Shown: one piece after another, positions 47,347 through 56,431 of the stretch
Numbering within the stretch: position 1 is the stretch's first letter
Layout of the letters: each line of letters begins with the position of its first letter
Assembly: GCA_029233965.1 (NCBI GenBank)
Contig: JARGOP010000001.1
Span: forward strand, 144,598-208,597
Source of the DNA: Verrucomicrobiales bacterium
Lineage (GTDB): Bacteria > Verrucomicrobiota > Verrucomicrobiia > Verrucomicrobiales > DEV007
Length of the DNA: 64,000 bases
Direction of reading: 5' to 3'
Position numbers and translations under genes: made by a program
Notes under the pieces: model-generated
What the model saw: the letters and a program-made list of their open reading frames with translations, nothing else
What the model was told of the DNA's origin: nothing
The model's database searches: none

Positions 47347-49095
47347 TCACTCCGCAGCTTCAGTCTCCTCTTCGCGAACTCCATTCTTCACCTCGAATTC
47401 ACGGCACCAGCCCTTGATTTCGAGATCATTGAAGATCTTGCCCATGACGCGACGAAGAAGTCCCTTAAGATTGGGATTCTCCAACCCGGCAAGACTGCGC
47501 ACCGCGGCATCTTTGTAGGTTTCCAGAAGGAGGAGGCACTTTTCATCCGCCTCGACTTCGTGGGCCAGGGTGCGGATTTTATGAATCGCGATGTCCTTGA
47601 GGTCTTCGTGGCTCCAGAGTGACTCCATCAGTGCCTTGTCGTCCCCCCTTGCCCGCTCACGAGCGAGAGCGAGGAGAACACTCGGACGCATTTTCTCGAG
47701 TTCATTGTCGCCGGCATCGGCTCCCAGGTCGTCCATGTCATCGCGGATCTGGTAGGCGATCCCGAGATTTTCGGAATACTCCTTGAGCACATCCCCGACT
47801 TCATCGAGCTTGCCTGCGTAGCTGGCTCCGAGCTTCAGAGCGACCTCAAAGGCCGGTGCTGTCTTTTGTCTGAAAATCTCGAGCACCTGCTTGGATTTCA
47901 ACGGCTTGGGATCCTGAGCCCAAACGAGCTCAGCGCCCTGACCACGACACAATTCACGCTGTCCGCGGGATGAAACGAGAAGCATTTCGGTCTTCTGTGC
48001 ATCGGAAATTTCACTCTCGCCAATGAGGCGATAGCCCTCACCGATCAGCAAGTCCCCGGCGTTGAGTGCAACCGGAATGCTGTGCTCAACATGAAGCGTG
48101 GGCTGATCGTAGCGACCGTGATCCTCGTCTTCGATATCGTCGTGGATGAGTGACGCTTTGTGGAAGAGCTCGGTCGCGACGGCGATCTTCTTGAGATCCT
48201 CCGGGATCGGTTCTCCGCGATCATCGCGCAACGCTTCAAACGCGGCGGCGGTCAGGAAAGGACGCCAGCGCTTGCCGTCACGGGCCAGCCATTCGCGGGC
48301 GATTTCCTCCTGGCGACCTTCGGCAGGCCCCATGATCGTCTCGATCGACTCAGCGGTGAACCACTCCTTCACCTCTTCGTGCAGAGCGTTGAGATCAAGA
48401 CGGCGGGTTTTGTCGTCGCTCGTGAGATGGATGTATTCCCAGACCCAGTCAATGTCGACGGTGGTGTTGATGCAGTCGTCCTGCAGAAGGGGCACAGCGA
48501 TGGAGGGAATCGCGGCCGCTTCGACATAGGGAAACGTGCGTTCGAGAACGGGCAGGCAGGAGATCCCGACGATGGCCTCAATCTGGCCGGTCTGAATCAG
48601 AGACATCACAATTGCCGATCCCTCCGCGACCAGAACAGCATATCCGAGACGCTCCGCCTCGTTCTGGAAATCCTGGATCGAGCAGAGCCCGCACTGTTTG
48701 CAGAGAAGGCCAAATTCATCGAATGGCGCGGGGCACTTGTCCTCGACGCGAAGGCACTTCGGCATGAGGAGCAGTCTACGCTCGTAGGGAATCTCGGCGA
48801 GTGTTTCCCGCCACATCTCATTGTTCAGACAGACCGCCGTGTAGTGGAGATACGTCTCGTCGCCTTCGTAGCCAAGTTCCTTGAGAATGACGCGGGCGTG
48901 AACATCCAGTTCGTCCAGAGGCATCGGCGGAACCGGATTCACCTTTTCGATGTAGGCACGGATCGAAGCGAGAAAGTGATCCCGTTCGATCTTGGTCTGC
49001 GGAATGTATTTCTTCGGCGGACGAAAACGGGTCGTGGTAACGGGAACCGGCTTCGGAATCTTGATGGTTTGGATGGAGTCGACGGGTGAGGACAT
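47347..49095 (-). CDS. DUF116-prenyl synthetase fusion
   Basis: A 582-residue protein. The N-terminal half (about 35-235) has DUF116-like features: MPKCLRVEDKCPAPFDEFG, CKQCGLCSI and VGISCLPVLE, i.e. Cys114, 121, 132, 135, 138 and 180. The second half is a trans-prenyl diphosphate synthase: GKRWRP (274-279), first Asp-rich motif HDDIEDED (about 318-325) and second RDDMDD. Small residues before the first motif suggest a long-chain product, by family rules. It could make the quinone side chain or carrier-lipid precursor; the Cys-rich domain may bind a metal or cluster. Precedes the SGNH gene's 3' end by 168 bp, in which a GGACTC-type repeat lies. Confidence 0.9.
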   Translation of the reverse strand: MSSPVDSIQTIKIPKPVPVTTTRFRPPKKYIPQTKIERDHFLASIRAYIEKVNPVPPMPLDELDVHARVILKELGYEGDETYLHYTAVCLNNEMWRETLAEIPYERRLLLMPKCLRVEDKCPAPFDEFGLLCKQCGLCSIQDFQNEAERLGYAVLVAEGSAIVMSLIQTGQIEAIVGISCLPVLERTFPYVEAAAIPSIAVPLLQDDCINTTVDIDWVWEYIHLTSDDKTRRLDLNALHEEVKEWFTAESIETIMGPAEGRQEEIAREWLARDGKRWRPFLTAAAFEALRDDRGEPIPEDLKKIAVATELFHKASLIHDDIEDEDHGRYDQPTLHVEHSIPVALNAGDLLIGEGYRLIGESEISDAQKTEMLLVSSRGQRELCRGQGAELVWAQDPKPLKSKQVLEIFRQKTAPAFEVALKLGASYAGKLDEVGDVLKEYSENLGIAYQIRDDMDDLGADAGDNELEKMRPSVLLALARERARGDDKALMESLWSHEDLKDIAIHKIRTLAHEVEADEKCLLLLETYKDAAVRSLAGLENPNLKGLLRRVMGKIFNDLEIKGWCREFEVKNGVREEETEAAE

Positions 49096-49263
49096 AGAAA
49101 GGAGGTCGATTCAAGAGGGTCAGCTTATGGACTCAACCCTGTTCAGTGGACTCTAACATGAGACAGAGTCTCGAAAAGCACAATTCATTCAATGAATAGC
49201 GTCCTGCGCAATTAAGGGAACATTTTCGGCAACGTTTTGTAACGTTTGGGTTCGCAGTGTTGT

Positions 49264-50448
49264 CTACCGATTCACCGCGATGTTCAGAATGGTCGCGGCA
49301 TGGCCCTCACTCAGCTCGTTTTTCGTCTCCGCAACGCGGATTGCAGCAGTGTGAAAGGCATTACCAAGTCCCTGAGCGAGAATAACACTGCGAGGATAGT
49401 TGAGACCCTTGCTGTAGTGGTGATAGAGATCGATGGGCTCCCAGTCGCCGCCATCGATGCTGACCTCGAGGATTCCGGCATCCGGTCCCGCAAGCACGAA
49501 CGCTCCCAGCATGTTCCCGGAAAAGGTGAAATAAAGGTAGTTCCCCGCCTCGTCAGAGCGAAGCGCCTCATACACTTTGTAGTCGTTCCGGATCTGCCCG
49601 ACCGGGAGCAACGATTCTGAGACCGGCTCAAACTTCCATCCGCCGAGCCAGTTGAGCTTTTGAGGATCAACGAGTTCGATGGCATCATAGGCACCGGAGT
49701 CCAGCCGCTCCGGAATTGCGACCAACTGCGGAGTCTCCCCGGAAACCGTCTCGTCGATGACTTTTGTAATGAGACCGGTGGCGAAACGGTACCCGGCTTC
49801 GTTCGGATGAGTCTCATGGTAGTCCTCTTCCCAGGTCATCGTCCCTGCCTCGATCTCATTTGCAAGCGCCTGACCGATATCGACGATGGGAATATCGTAG
49901 TGCCGTGCGACATCCTTGTGCGCGGAGATGCTCACGGCTTCTTCACCCGCCTGCTTCTTCTCAAGGATCTGTGGATTCACGAACTGAACCGAAATGACGT
50001 CGCCTTTCGGGTTGGCTTCAAAATATTGACGGACAATCCCCTCAAGCCCCCGAACCGCAGTCTCGTAGTCGTGAGCGGCATCCTGATCGTCATTCACCGC
50101 AAATTCGACGATGAGAAGATCGATTTCGCCCTGCGAAAGCACGTCGCGTTCGACACGAAAAGCACCGCTCAGCGAACAGGTGGAACTCAGCCCCGCATTC
50201 GTGAAGGTAAAATCCACATCGGACCAGTTCTCCTTCAACCAGTCAGCGACCATTTTGCTGTGGCCTGTCGCCTTTTGCGTGATCGATCCCCCGAGAAAGG
50301 CCACGTGAGCCTTTCGTTCCTTCTCCATCTTTGCGATAAAATTGGAAACCCCGCGCGATCCCATCTCGATCACAGGAACCTCATCGGCTCCGATGGCAGG
50401 ATTCGAAAAAAGAATGGCGAAAACAGGGATCAAAAAAAGCGGCCTCAT
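49264..50448 (-). CDS. SGNH/GDSL-type hydrolase
   Basis: A 394-residue exported protein (signal MRPLFLIPVFAILFSNPAIGA). HVAFLGGSITQ supplies the Ser of block I, FAVNDD the Asn block, and DYHETHPNEAGYRF the Asp-x-x-His block, so it is an esterase or acetylhydrolase of the SGNH fold. A C-terminal beta domain (about 265-390) resembles a carbohydrate-binding sandwich. It is divergent from the sulfatase gene with only 39 bp between, so they may be co-regulated and act on the same polysaccharide. Confidence 0.88.
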   Translation of the reverse strand: MRPLFLIPVFAILFSNPAIGADEVPVIEMGSRGVSNFIAKMEKERKAHVAFLGGSITQKATGHSKMVADWLKENWSDVDFTFTNAGLSSTCSLSGAFRVERDVLSQGEIDLLIVEFAVNDDQDAAHDYETAVRGLEGIVRQYFEANPKGDVISVQFVNPQILEKKQAGEEAVSISAHKDVARHYDIPIVDIGQALANEIEAGTMTWEEDYHETHPNEAGYRFATGLITKVIDETVSGETPQLVAIPERLDSGAYDAIELVDPQKLNWLGGWKFEPVSESLLPVGQIRNDYKVYEALRSDEAGNYLYFTFSGNMLGAFVLAGPDAGILEVSIDGGDWEPIDLYHHYSKGLNYPRSVILAQGLGNAFHTAAIRVAETKNELSEGHAATILNIAVNR

Positions 50449-50487
50449 GACTTGTCTTCCTGCAGTAAACGCGACAAGACTGGGGAG

Positions 50488-51846
50488 ATGAAACTCTTTT
50501 CCGCCCTTTTCGCGCTAACGACCCTGATCACCGTTCAGGCTTTCCCGGCTGAAAAACCCAATCTCCTCGTCATCATGGTCGATGATCTCGGCTACGGGGA
50601 TCTCTCCGTCTATGGAGCGCCCGATCTGAAGTCACCTCATATCGACGCACTCATGAATGACGGCATGCGCTTCGATGCCTTCTACGCCAACTGCCCTGTT
50701 TGCTCCCCCACCCGCGCCTCGTTTCTGACCGGCCTTTATCCTGACATGGCGGGCGTCCCCGGCGTCATTCGAACCCCTCTCCCTGAGCGACCGACGAGCT
50801 GGGGCAATCTGCGAAACGACGTTACGACCCTGCCGGGCCACTTGAAAACAGCAGGATACGACACCGCCCTCATCGGAAAATGGCATCTCGGACTTGAGGC
50901 GCCGGATCGACCCAACGATGTCGGGTTCGATTTCTTCCATGGGTTCCTCGGGGACATGATGGATGACTACTACGATCACCTCCGTCACGGCGAGCACTAC
51001 ATGCGTCGCAACGAGGAAGCGATCCACCCGGAGGGACACGCCACCGATCTCTTCACGGACTGGACCGTCGATTACCTGAAAGAGAGGAAGGACCAGGAAA
51101 ACCCGTTCTTTATCTTCCTGGCCTACAACGCACCGCACACCCCGATCCAGCCGCCTCAGGACTGGCTTGAAAAGGTCAAAGCCCGGGAAGCGGGGATCGA
51201 TGAAAAGCGTGCCGCTCTTGTCGCCCTGATCGAACATCTCGACGACGGCGTCGGTCGTGTCGTGCAGACACTCAAAGAGGAAGGGCTCTGGGAGAACACT
51301 GTGACCATTTTCACGAGTGATAATGGTGGTCAGTCCAGCGTCGGAGCCCGCAACGAGCCCTGGCGGGGAGGAAAGCAGGAAATGTGGGAAGGCGGTATCC
51401 GCGTCGGAACCTCTGTGACCTGGCCGGGAACGATCGAGGCCGGCACAGTGCAACCCGATCACGTCTCACTCACGATGGATCTCTTCCCCACCCTTGCCGA
51501 AATCGCCGGTATCCCCGTCGATTTTCATCTTGATGGCCGAAGCTTTCTCCCTGTACTGAGGGGGGAAGCGTTCGAAGAGGAGCCTCGCCCTCTTTTCTGG
51601 GTTCGACTCGAAGGGAATCCGAGATACGGCGGCCTCGCCTATCATGCTGCGAGGATGGGCGATTGGAAAATTCTTCGCAACACACCCTACGAGCCCTATC
51701 AGATGTTCAATCTCGATCAGGATTCAGGCGAAGAAAGACCGGTGGATCGTTCCAAGGCTCCTAAAAAATTCGATGAGCTCTACAACGCGCTCATGATGCA
51801 TCACAACCATGCCGGGAAGATCCCCTGGCAGCGGGAAAACCCCTGA
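50488..51846 (+). CDS. Type I sulfatase
   Basis: A 452-residue exported sulfatase (signal to about residue 19). PNLLVIMVDDLGYGDLSVYG supplies the metal aspartates; CSPTR at 72-76 is the formylglycine motif C-x-P-x-R, with Cys72 to be oxidised by an FGE-type enzyme not in this window; TALIGKWHLG and FTSDNGGQSS are further active-site segments. Likely substrates are sulfated polysaccharides, as in marine PVC bacteria. The start is the ATG after GGGGAG; the frame runs much further upstream but that part is antisense to the SGNH gene. Confidence 0.95.
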   Translation: MKLFSALFALTTLITVQAFPAEKPNLLVIMVDDLGYGDLSVYGAPDLKSPHIDALMNDGMRFDAFYANCPVCSPTRASFLTGLYPDMAGVPGVIRTPLPERPTSWGNLRNDVTTLPGHLKTAGYDTALIGKWHLGLEAPDRPNDVGFDFFHGFLGDMMDDYYDHLRHGEHYMRRNEEAIHPEGHATDLFTDWTVDYLKERKDQENPFFIFLAYNAPHTPIQPPQDWLEKVKAREAGIDEKRAALVALIEHLDDGVGRVVQTLKEEGLWENTVTIFTSDNGGQSSVGARNEPWRGGKQEMWEGGIRVGTSVTWPGTIEAGTVQPDHVSLTMDLFPTLAEIAGIPVDFHLDGRSFLPVLRGEAFEEEPRPLFWVRLEGNPRYGGLAYHAARMGDWKILRNTPYEPYQMFNLDQDSGEERPVDRSKAPKKFDELYNALMMHHNHAGKIPWQRENP

Positions 51847-51847
51847 G

Positions 51848-52540
51848 ATGTCCCGCCGCACCGTTCTTGATCTTCCTCTGGCCCGCTACGGCAGGTCGGA
51901 ACGTGGCGTTTCATTGGACTACCTTGAAGCGGGCGATGCCTGCGATCTCCTCATTGTTGCAGGTATTCACGGAGAGGAATCAGACGGAGTCATCGCCCTG
52001 TCGCGGGCCTTTCGATCCGTTTCTTTGGAAAATATCGCGCCTTCCGTTGCCGCCGTGTTCTGCGCGAATCCGGACGGGGTTCTCCTCGGAACCCGGGGAA
52101 ACGCGAACGGAGTCGACCTCAACCGGAACTTTCCCGCCTCAAACTGGTCACCCGATGCCACCACGTGCCGCTGGCATGCCGATGAAGACGATACCATTCC
52201 AATTCTCACCGGCGGAGAACCGGGCTCGGAAGCCGAGACGAAAGCGCTCATTTCATTGATCGGGTCACTTAAACCAAAGCAAATCCTGACACTGCACGGA
52301 CCACTCGCCTGCATTGATGATCCGGAGGCAAGCTCTCTCGGGTGCTGGATCGCAGATCGCACCGGCCTGCCCCTTGTGAAGGACATCGGATACCCGACGC
52401 CGGGCTCCATGGGAACCTGGGCCGCTGAAGCCGGAATCCCGATCATCACCTGGGAGTTTCCTCCGGACGGAGTGGAGACCCTGAGCCGCTCGCAGGTGCC
52501 CGTCCTCGTCGATATTATTTCCGGAAACTTTCCAGGCTGA
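51848..52540 (+). CDS. MpaA-like M14 peptidase
   Basis: A 230-residue zinc carboxypeptidase-fold protein without a signal peptide. AGIHGEES gives the HxxE zinc ligands (His41, Glu44), NGVDLNRNFPASNW the substrate Arg/Asn, and TLHGPLACID the third zinc His; TWEFP carries the catalytic Glu. MpaA cleaves gamma-D-Glu-DAP bonds of recycled murein peptides in the cytoplasm, which fits a meso-DAP wall. Starts 1 bp after the sulfatase stop, so on the same transcript despite differing roles. Confidence 0.85.
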   Translation: MSRRTVLDLPLARYGRSERGVSLDYLEAGDACDLLIVAGIHGEESDGVIALSRAFRSVSLENIAPSVAAVFCANPDGVLLGTRGNANGVDLNRNFPASNWSPDATTCRWHADEDDTIPILTGGEPGSEAETKALISLIGSLKPKQILTLHGPLACIDDPEASSLGCWIADRTGLPLVKDIGYPTPGSMGTWAAEAGIPIITWEFPPDGVETLSRSQVPVLVDIISGNFPG

Positions 52541-52586
52541 GCCGTGTTGTAACCGGGAGAACCTCCACCACGTCTTTTTCTGCAAC

Positions 52587-54101
52587 ATGGCCTCCAGAAT
52601 CTCCACCGCCCTTCTTCTGCTCGTTCCCTGTTCCGGTGCTGCTGAAGTCACCTATCATCAGGACATCGCCCCTATCGTCTATCAGAACTGCACGAGCTGT
52701 CATCGCGAAGGCGAAAGCGCTCCCTTCTCGCTGAGCAACTACGAAGAAGTTTCCCGGAAAGCAAAAACGATCGCCCGGGTCATGGATGGTCGCTACATGC
52801 CCCCGTGGCACGCCTCGATCGATCACCTCCCTTTTCGGGACATGCGCCGACTCAGCGATGAGGAAATTGCCCGCTTCGCGTCCTGGATCGAGGCGGGAAA
52901 ACCGGAGGGGGATCCCGCCACGGCTCCTTCTCTGCCGGATTTCCCGAAAGGGTGGCAACTTGGCGAACCAGATCTCGTCGTCACCATGGCCTCGGCCTAC
53001 GAGGTCCCTGCGGATGGTCCTGACATTTATCGAAATTTCGTCCTCCCGCTCGACCTTCCCGAAGACAAATGGGTCAAGGCAGTCGAGCTTCGCCCCTCCG
53101 CCCGCTCCGTCCTTCACCACAGCCTCTTCTTTCTCGATGACAGCGGGACAGCCCGATCCCTCGATGGAAAAGACGGAAAGCCCGGCTTTTCAGGGATGGG
53201 ATTTCGAAAAAGCGGATCACTGGGAGGCTACGTCCCCGGGGTCACTGCTCAAAAGCTTCCCGGAGACCTTGCCCGCCCGCTTCCCAAAGGATCCGACATC
53301 GTGCTTGCCACCCACTTTCATCCCTCGGGAAAGGTGGAGAATGAGCAAACCACGATTGGTCTCTATTTTGCCGATGCTCCCCCAAGCCGACAGTTGCAGG
53401 AAGTGCAGGTCCCGCCCGGTTTCGGTCGCGGCGCCGGAATCGACATCCCGGCCGGGGAATCGAACTACGTCATCGAAGACACCTTCACCCTTCCCGTCGA
53501 TTATGAAGCCATCTCCGTGGGTGGCCATGCCCACTACATCTGCGAAACGATGAAGATGACGGCGACGCTGCCGGATGGTGAGGAGAAGGTTCTCCTCGAA
53601 ATCACGGACTGGGACATGGACTGGCAGGACACCTACTACTTTACTGAACCGGTCATTCTCCCGGCAGGGACCGTGATCAAATCCGTCATCAGTTACGACA
53701 ACTCCGCCAACAATCCCGACAACCCTCACACCCCGCCACAGCGAATCAAGTGGGGACGCGAGTCCACCGATGAGATGGGGAGCCTTACTCTCGTCGGGGT
53801 GCCGGTCGAGGCCGACGACTTCACCCGATTGAGCCGGGCCACCAAAGTCGAACGCGCCAAAATTCTCTCCAACCTTGGACGGGAACTGATCAATTCACGG
53901 GTCGCAAGCCGGCTTCCGCAGATCATGAAGTCCCTCGACAAGAACCGTGACGGCAACCTCGATGCTTCCGAGTTGCCGGAGCGGATGAGAGGCGCCCTCC
54001 TTTTGAAGCTCGATACAGATGGCGACAAATCACTCAACCCGTCCGAGTTGCAGGCACTGAAAGACTGGCTTGAGAATCTGCAGGCCGGGGAAAACGTATG
54101 A
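52587..54101 (+). CDS. Cytochrome c / copper monooxygenase-like protein with EF-hands
   Basis: A 504-residue exported protein (signal to about residue 19). NCTSCH (34-39) is a c-type heme site, followed by MPPWHAS and the DEEIARFASWIEAG segment of the monoheme domain. The middle resembles copper type II ascorbate-dependent monooxygenase repeats: RSVLHHSLFF, ATHFHPSG and GGHAHYICETMKM with clustered His and Met. Two EF-hand loops follow (DKNRDGNLDASE, DTDGDKSLNPSE). Common in Planctomycetes and Verrucomicrobia; substrate unknown. Overlaps the next gene by 4 bp. Confidence 0.85.
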   Translation: MASRISTALLLLVPCSGAAEVTYHQDIAPIVYQNCTSCHREGESAPFSLSNYEEVSRKAKTIARVMDGRYMPPWHASIDHLPFRDMRRLSDEEIARFASWIEAGKPEGDPATAPSLPDFPKGWQLGEPDLVVTMASAYEVPADGPDIYRNFVLPLDLPEDKWVKAVELRPSARSVLHHSLFFLDDSGTARSLDGKDGKPGFSGMGFRKSGSLGGYVPGVTAQKLPGDLARPLPKGSDIVLATHFHPSGKVENEQTTIGLYFADAPPSRQLQEVQVPPGFGRGAGIDIPAGESNYVIEDTFTLPVDYEAISVGGHAHYICETMKMTATLPDGEEKVLLEITDWDMDWQDTYYFTEPVILPAGTVIKSVISYDNSANNPDNPHTPPQRIKWGRESTDEMGSLTLVGVPVEADDFTRLSRATKVERAKILSNLGRELINSRVASRLPQIMKSLDKNRDGNLDASELPERMRGALLLKLDTDGDKSLNPSELQALKDWLENLQAGENV

Positions 54102-54616
54102 CACTCATCCGACTCATTCTCAGCCTTGTTTTCCTGGTTCCCTCTCTCTCCTCAGCAGAGGAAAAAGAGAAGGCAAGCGTCTGGATCTTCGTGGCGGTCG
54201 ATTGCCCGATTGCAAACGGTTATGCCCCGGAAATGATTCGCCTCCAGGATGATTTCGAGAGTCGAGGAGTTGCCTTCACGCTCATCTATCCGGAACCGGC
54301 CTTGAGCGAATCAGCGATCTCTTCACACCTGAAGGATTATGCACTCGACCTTGATTATCATCACGACAGGGACCATTCCTACGTGAAAAAGAGCGGCGTC
54401 ACGACCACTCCTGAAGTGGCCGTTTTTGATGCGAATGATCAGTTGGTCTACCGGGGAAAAATCGATAATCGCTACACGGAATTCGGCGACCGCCGCAACA
54501 CCGCGACTGAGACCTATCTCCGCGATGTGCTTTCCGATCTCCTCGCCGGTAACCCCGTCGAATTTCGTGAGACCGAGGCGATCGGGTGCTTCATCGAAGC
54601 GCTCGCTGGAAACTGA
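54098..54616 (+). CDS. Thioredoxin-fold periplasmic protein
   Basis: A 172-residue protein with signal peptide (to about residue 20). VWIFVAVDCPIANGYAPEM places a single Cys in the usual redox spot, with no CxxC; VTTTPEVAVFDANDQLVYRGKIDNRY is the cis-Pro strand. This is the pattern of redoxin-domain proteins often found with heme/copper monooxygenase-like genes in PVC bacteria. It overlaps that gene as ATGA and so is translationally coupled to it. It likely keeps the partner's copper or thiols in the right state (inference). Confidence 0.85.
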   Translation: MTLIRLILSLVFLVPSLSSAEEKEKASVWIFVAVDCPIANGYAPEMIRLQDDFESRGVAFTLIYPEPALSESAISSHLKDYALDLDYHHDRDHSYVKKSGVTTTPEVAVFDANDQLVYRGKIDNRYTEFGDRRNTATETYLRDVLSDLLAGNPVEFRETEAIGCFIEALAGN

Positions 54617-54669
54617 GCGCTTTTCAGCTCCTCAGCATTTTGCTACAACTCCGTAAATCACCGGATCTT

Positions 54670-55905
54670 ATGGAGCCCCTCACTCTCGTCGAGTCCGTCC
54701 TCGACAACCTCCCCGTGGCCGTCTTTGCCAAAGACGCGAATGATGATTTTCGCTTTGTCCTCTGGAACAAAAAGCAGGAACAAATTACAACCGTCAAAGC
54801 ATCCAAGGCTGTTGGCCGCGATGACTACGACCTCTTCTCGGAGGAATCGGCGGACTATTTCCGCAGTGTCGACAAAGCAGTCTTAAAACGGGGAAAGCTC
54901 CTCGAAGTGCCCGAGGAAATCATCGAAGGGAAAGACGGACAGGATATCCATCTTCGCACTGTGAAAATCCCTGTCATCGAGGAGGAAACCGGCCGCCGCC
55001 TCGTTGTCGGGATCAGTGAGGACATTACCGAGCAGGTCCAGTCCCGCGCAAAGCTTGAGAGCCTGAACAAGAACCTTCTGGAAACCAATCAGGAGCTTCA
55101 GGAAACGCAACTGCAACTCATCCAGGCGGAGAAACTCGAATCGATCGGGCGACTCGCCGCCGGGGTTGCGCATGAGGTCAAGAACCCGCTCGCGCTGCTT
55201 CTCCTCGGGGTTGACTACCTCTCCGGCGGGATTGATCCGGCTGATCCCAACGTGGAAACGATTCTCACGCAGATGCGCGAAGCCGTAGACCGCGCCGACC
55301 GGATTGTTCGCGGTCTTGTCGACTTCTCTTCGCAGCGGGCCCTCACACGCGAGCCGGTTCAGTTGCATGCCGTCATCGATGAAGTCCTGCTTCTCGTGAA
55401 GCATGAGCTTACCCGTTCCAACACAAAGGTTTCCGTTTCAATTCCGGCTGACCTCCCCCACGTCTTTCTCGACCTTTCCAAGTTCGAGCAGGTTGTCATC
55501 AACCTCGTCATCAACGCCGTTCACGCCATGTCCGAATCAAAGAGTCCCCGCCTTGAAATCATGGCCCGTGCTGAAAAGCTTTCGGATGTGATCAAAAATC
55601 AGGGAGCCCGCAAATACGAGGTCTTTCGCAGCGGCGATAATGTCGTCACTCTCGAGCTGATCGACAACGGCTGTGGTATCGACAGCGGAGATGCTTCGAG
55701 GCTTTTCGACCCGTTCTTCACGACGAAAGCGACCGGTGTCGGGACCGGACTTGGCCTTTCGGTCGCAAGAAAAATTGTGCAGCTCCATGGCGGGGAACTT
55801 CACGTGAGCGACCGGCCTGACAAGAAAGGTGCCATCGCAAAGTTAATCCTCCCGACCAAAGTCGACACCGGAAAGGTGGCACTGACCTCGAATTTCCCGA
55901 AATAG
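54670..55905 (+). CDS. PAS-domain histidine kinase (soluble)
   Basis: A 411-residue kinase: PAS domain (about 1-125; VLDNLPVAVFAKDAN ... GISEDITEQ), a coiled coil, a His-kinase dimerisation domain (His168 in GVAHEVKNPLALL) and HATPase with NLVINAVHAM, LIDNGCGID and GTGLGLSVARKI. No membrane segment, so a cytoplasmic sensor. The start MEPLTLVE is chosen because the upstream 28 codons overlap the preceding gene and lack PAS character. A lone receiver gene follows 70 bp later. Confidence 0.9.
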   Translation: MEPLTLVESVLDNLPVAVFAKDANDDFRFVLWNKKQEQITTVKASKAVGRDDYDLFSEESADYFRSVDKAVLKRGKLLEVPEEIIEGKDGQDIHLRTVKIPVIEEETGRRLVVGISEDITEQVQSRAKLESLNKNLLETNQELQETQLQLIQAEKLESIGRLAAGVAHEVKNPLALLLLGVDYLSGGIDPADPNVETILTQMREAVDRADRIVRGLVDFSSQRALTREPVQLHAVIDEVLLLVKHELTRSNTKVSVSIPADLPHVFLDLSKFEQVVINLVINAVHAMSESKSPRLEIMARAEKLSDVIKNQGARKYEVFRSGDNVVTLELIDNGCGIDSGDASRLFDPFFTTKATGVGTGLGLSVARKIVQLHGGELHVSDRPDKKGAIAKLILPTKVDTGKVALTSNFPK

Positions 55906-55975
55906 GTTGACAGTGACGCGCTTATCTTGAGACGCTGTGCCCATCTGTCAGGACATTTCAATTCCCCCCCTCTCG

Positions 55976-56356
55976 ATGGCTCGCAAAATTCTTCTCGTTG
56001 ATGACGAAGCCGGTTTCACCCAGCTTCTCAAAATGAACCTCGAAAAGTCGGGCGATTTTGAAGTCACGATTGAGAATGATTCGACGAAAGCGATCGCCAC
56101 GGCGAGATCGTTTCAGCCCGACGTCGTCCTCCTCGATGTGGTCATGCCGGGCATGGACGGGGGCGATGTTCAAGCCCAGTTCCAGTCCGACTCCATTCTG
56201 AATCGTGTGCCTGTTATCATGCTGACAGCGCTGGTGGATTCCGCTGAACTCTCCGCCGGGGCCGTAGCCCAAAGCGGCTCCTCGATCGTGCTTCCCAAGC
56301 CGGTCGACCTCTCTCTTCTCCTGCGCGTCATCGACGAGGCAACCGGCGCAGCGTGA
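55976..56356 (+). CDS. Single-domain response regulator
   Basis: A 126-residue receiver without output domain: KILLVDDEAGF, phospho-acceptor Asp54 in VVLLDVVMPGMDGG, Thr in MLTAL and Lys in VLPKPVDL. Such regulators act by protein contact or within a phosphorelay. It likely serves the kinase encoded 70 bp upstream. Start ATG fixed by the conserved receiver opening. Confidence 0.92.
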   Translation: MARKILLVDDEAGFTQLLKMNLEKSGDFEVTIENDSTKAIATARSFQPDVVLLDVVMPGMDGGDVQAQFQSDSILNRVPVIMLTALVDSAELSAGAVAQSGSSIVLPKPVDLSLLLRVIDEATGAA

Positions 56357-56431
56357 TTCGGCTTTCGGGTCGAAAACTTAACAAACCCTAAGTGGTTTTT
56401 GCGGATCGGCGCGGCCTACGGTGGCACCGTG

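Noticed and set aside
49660-50487. N-terminal extension of the sulfatase frame
   Set aside because: This part is antisense to the SGNH gene; the signal peptide and GGGGAG site set the true start at 50488.
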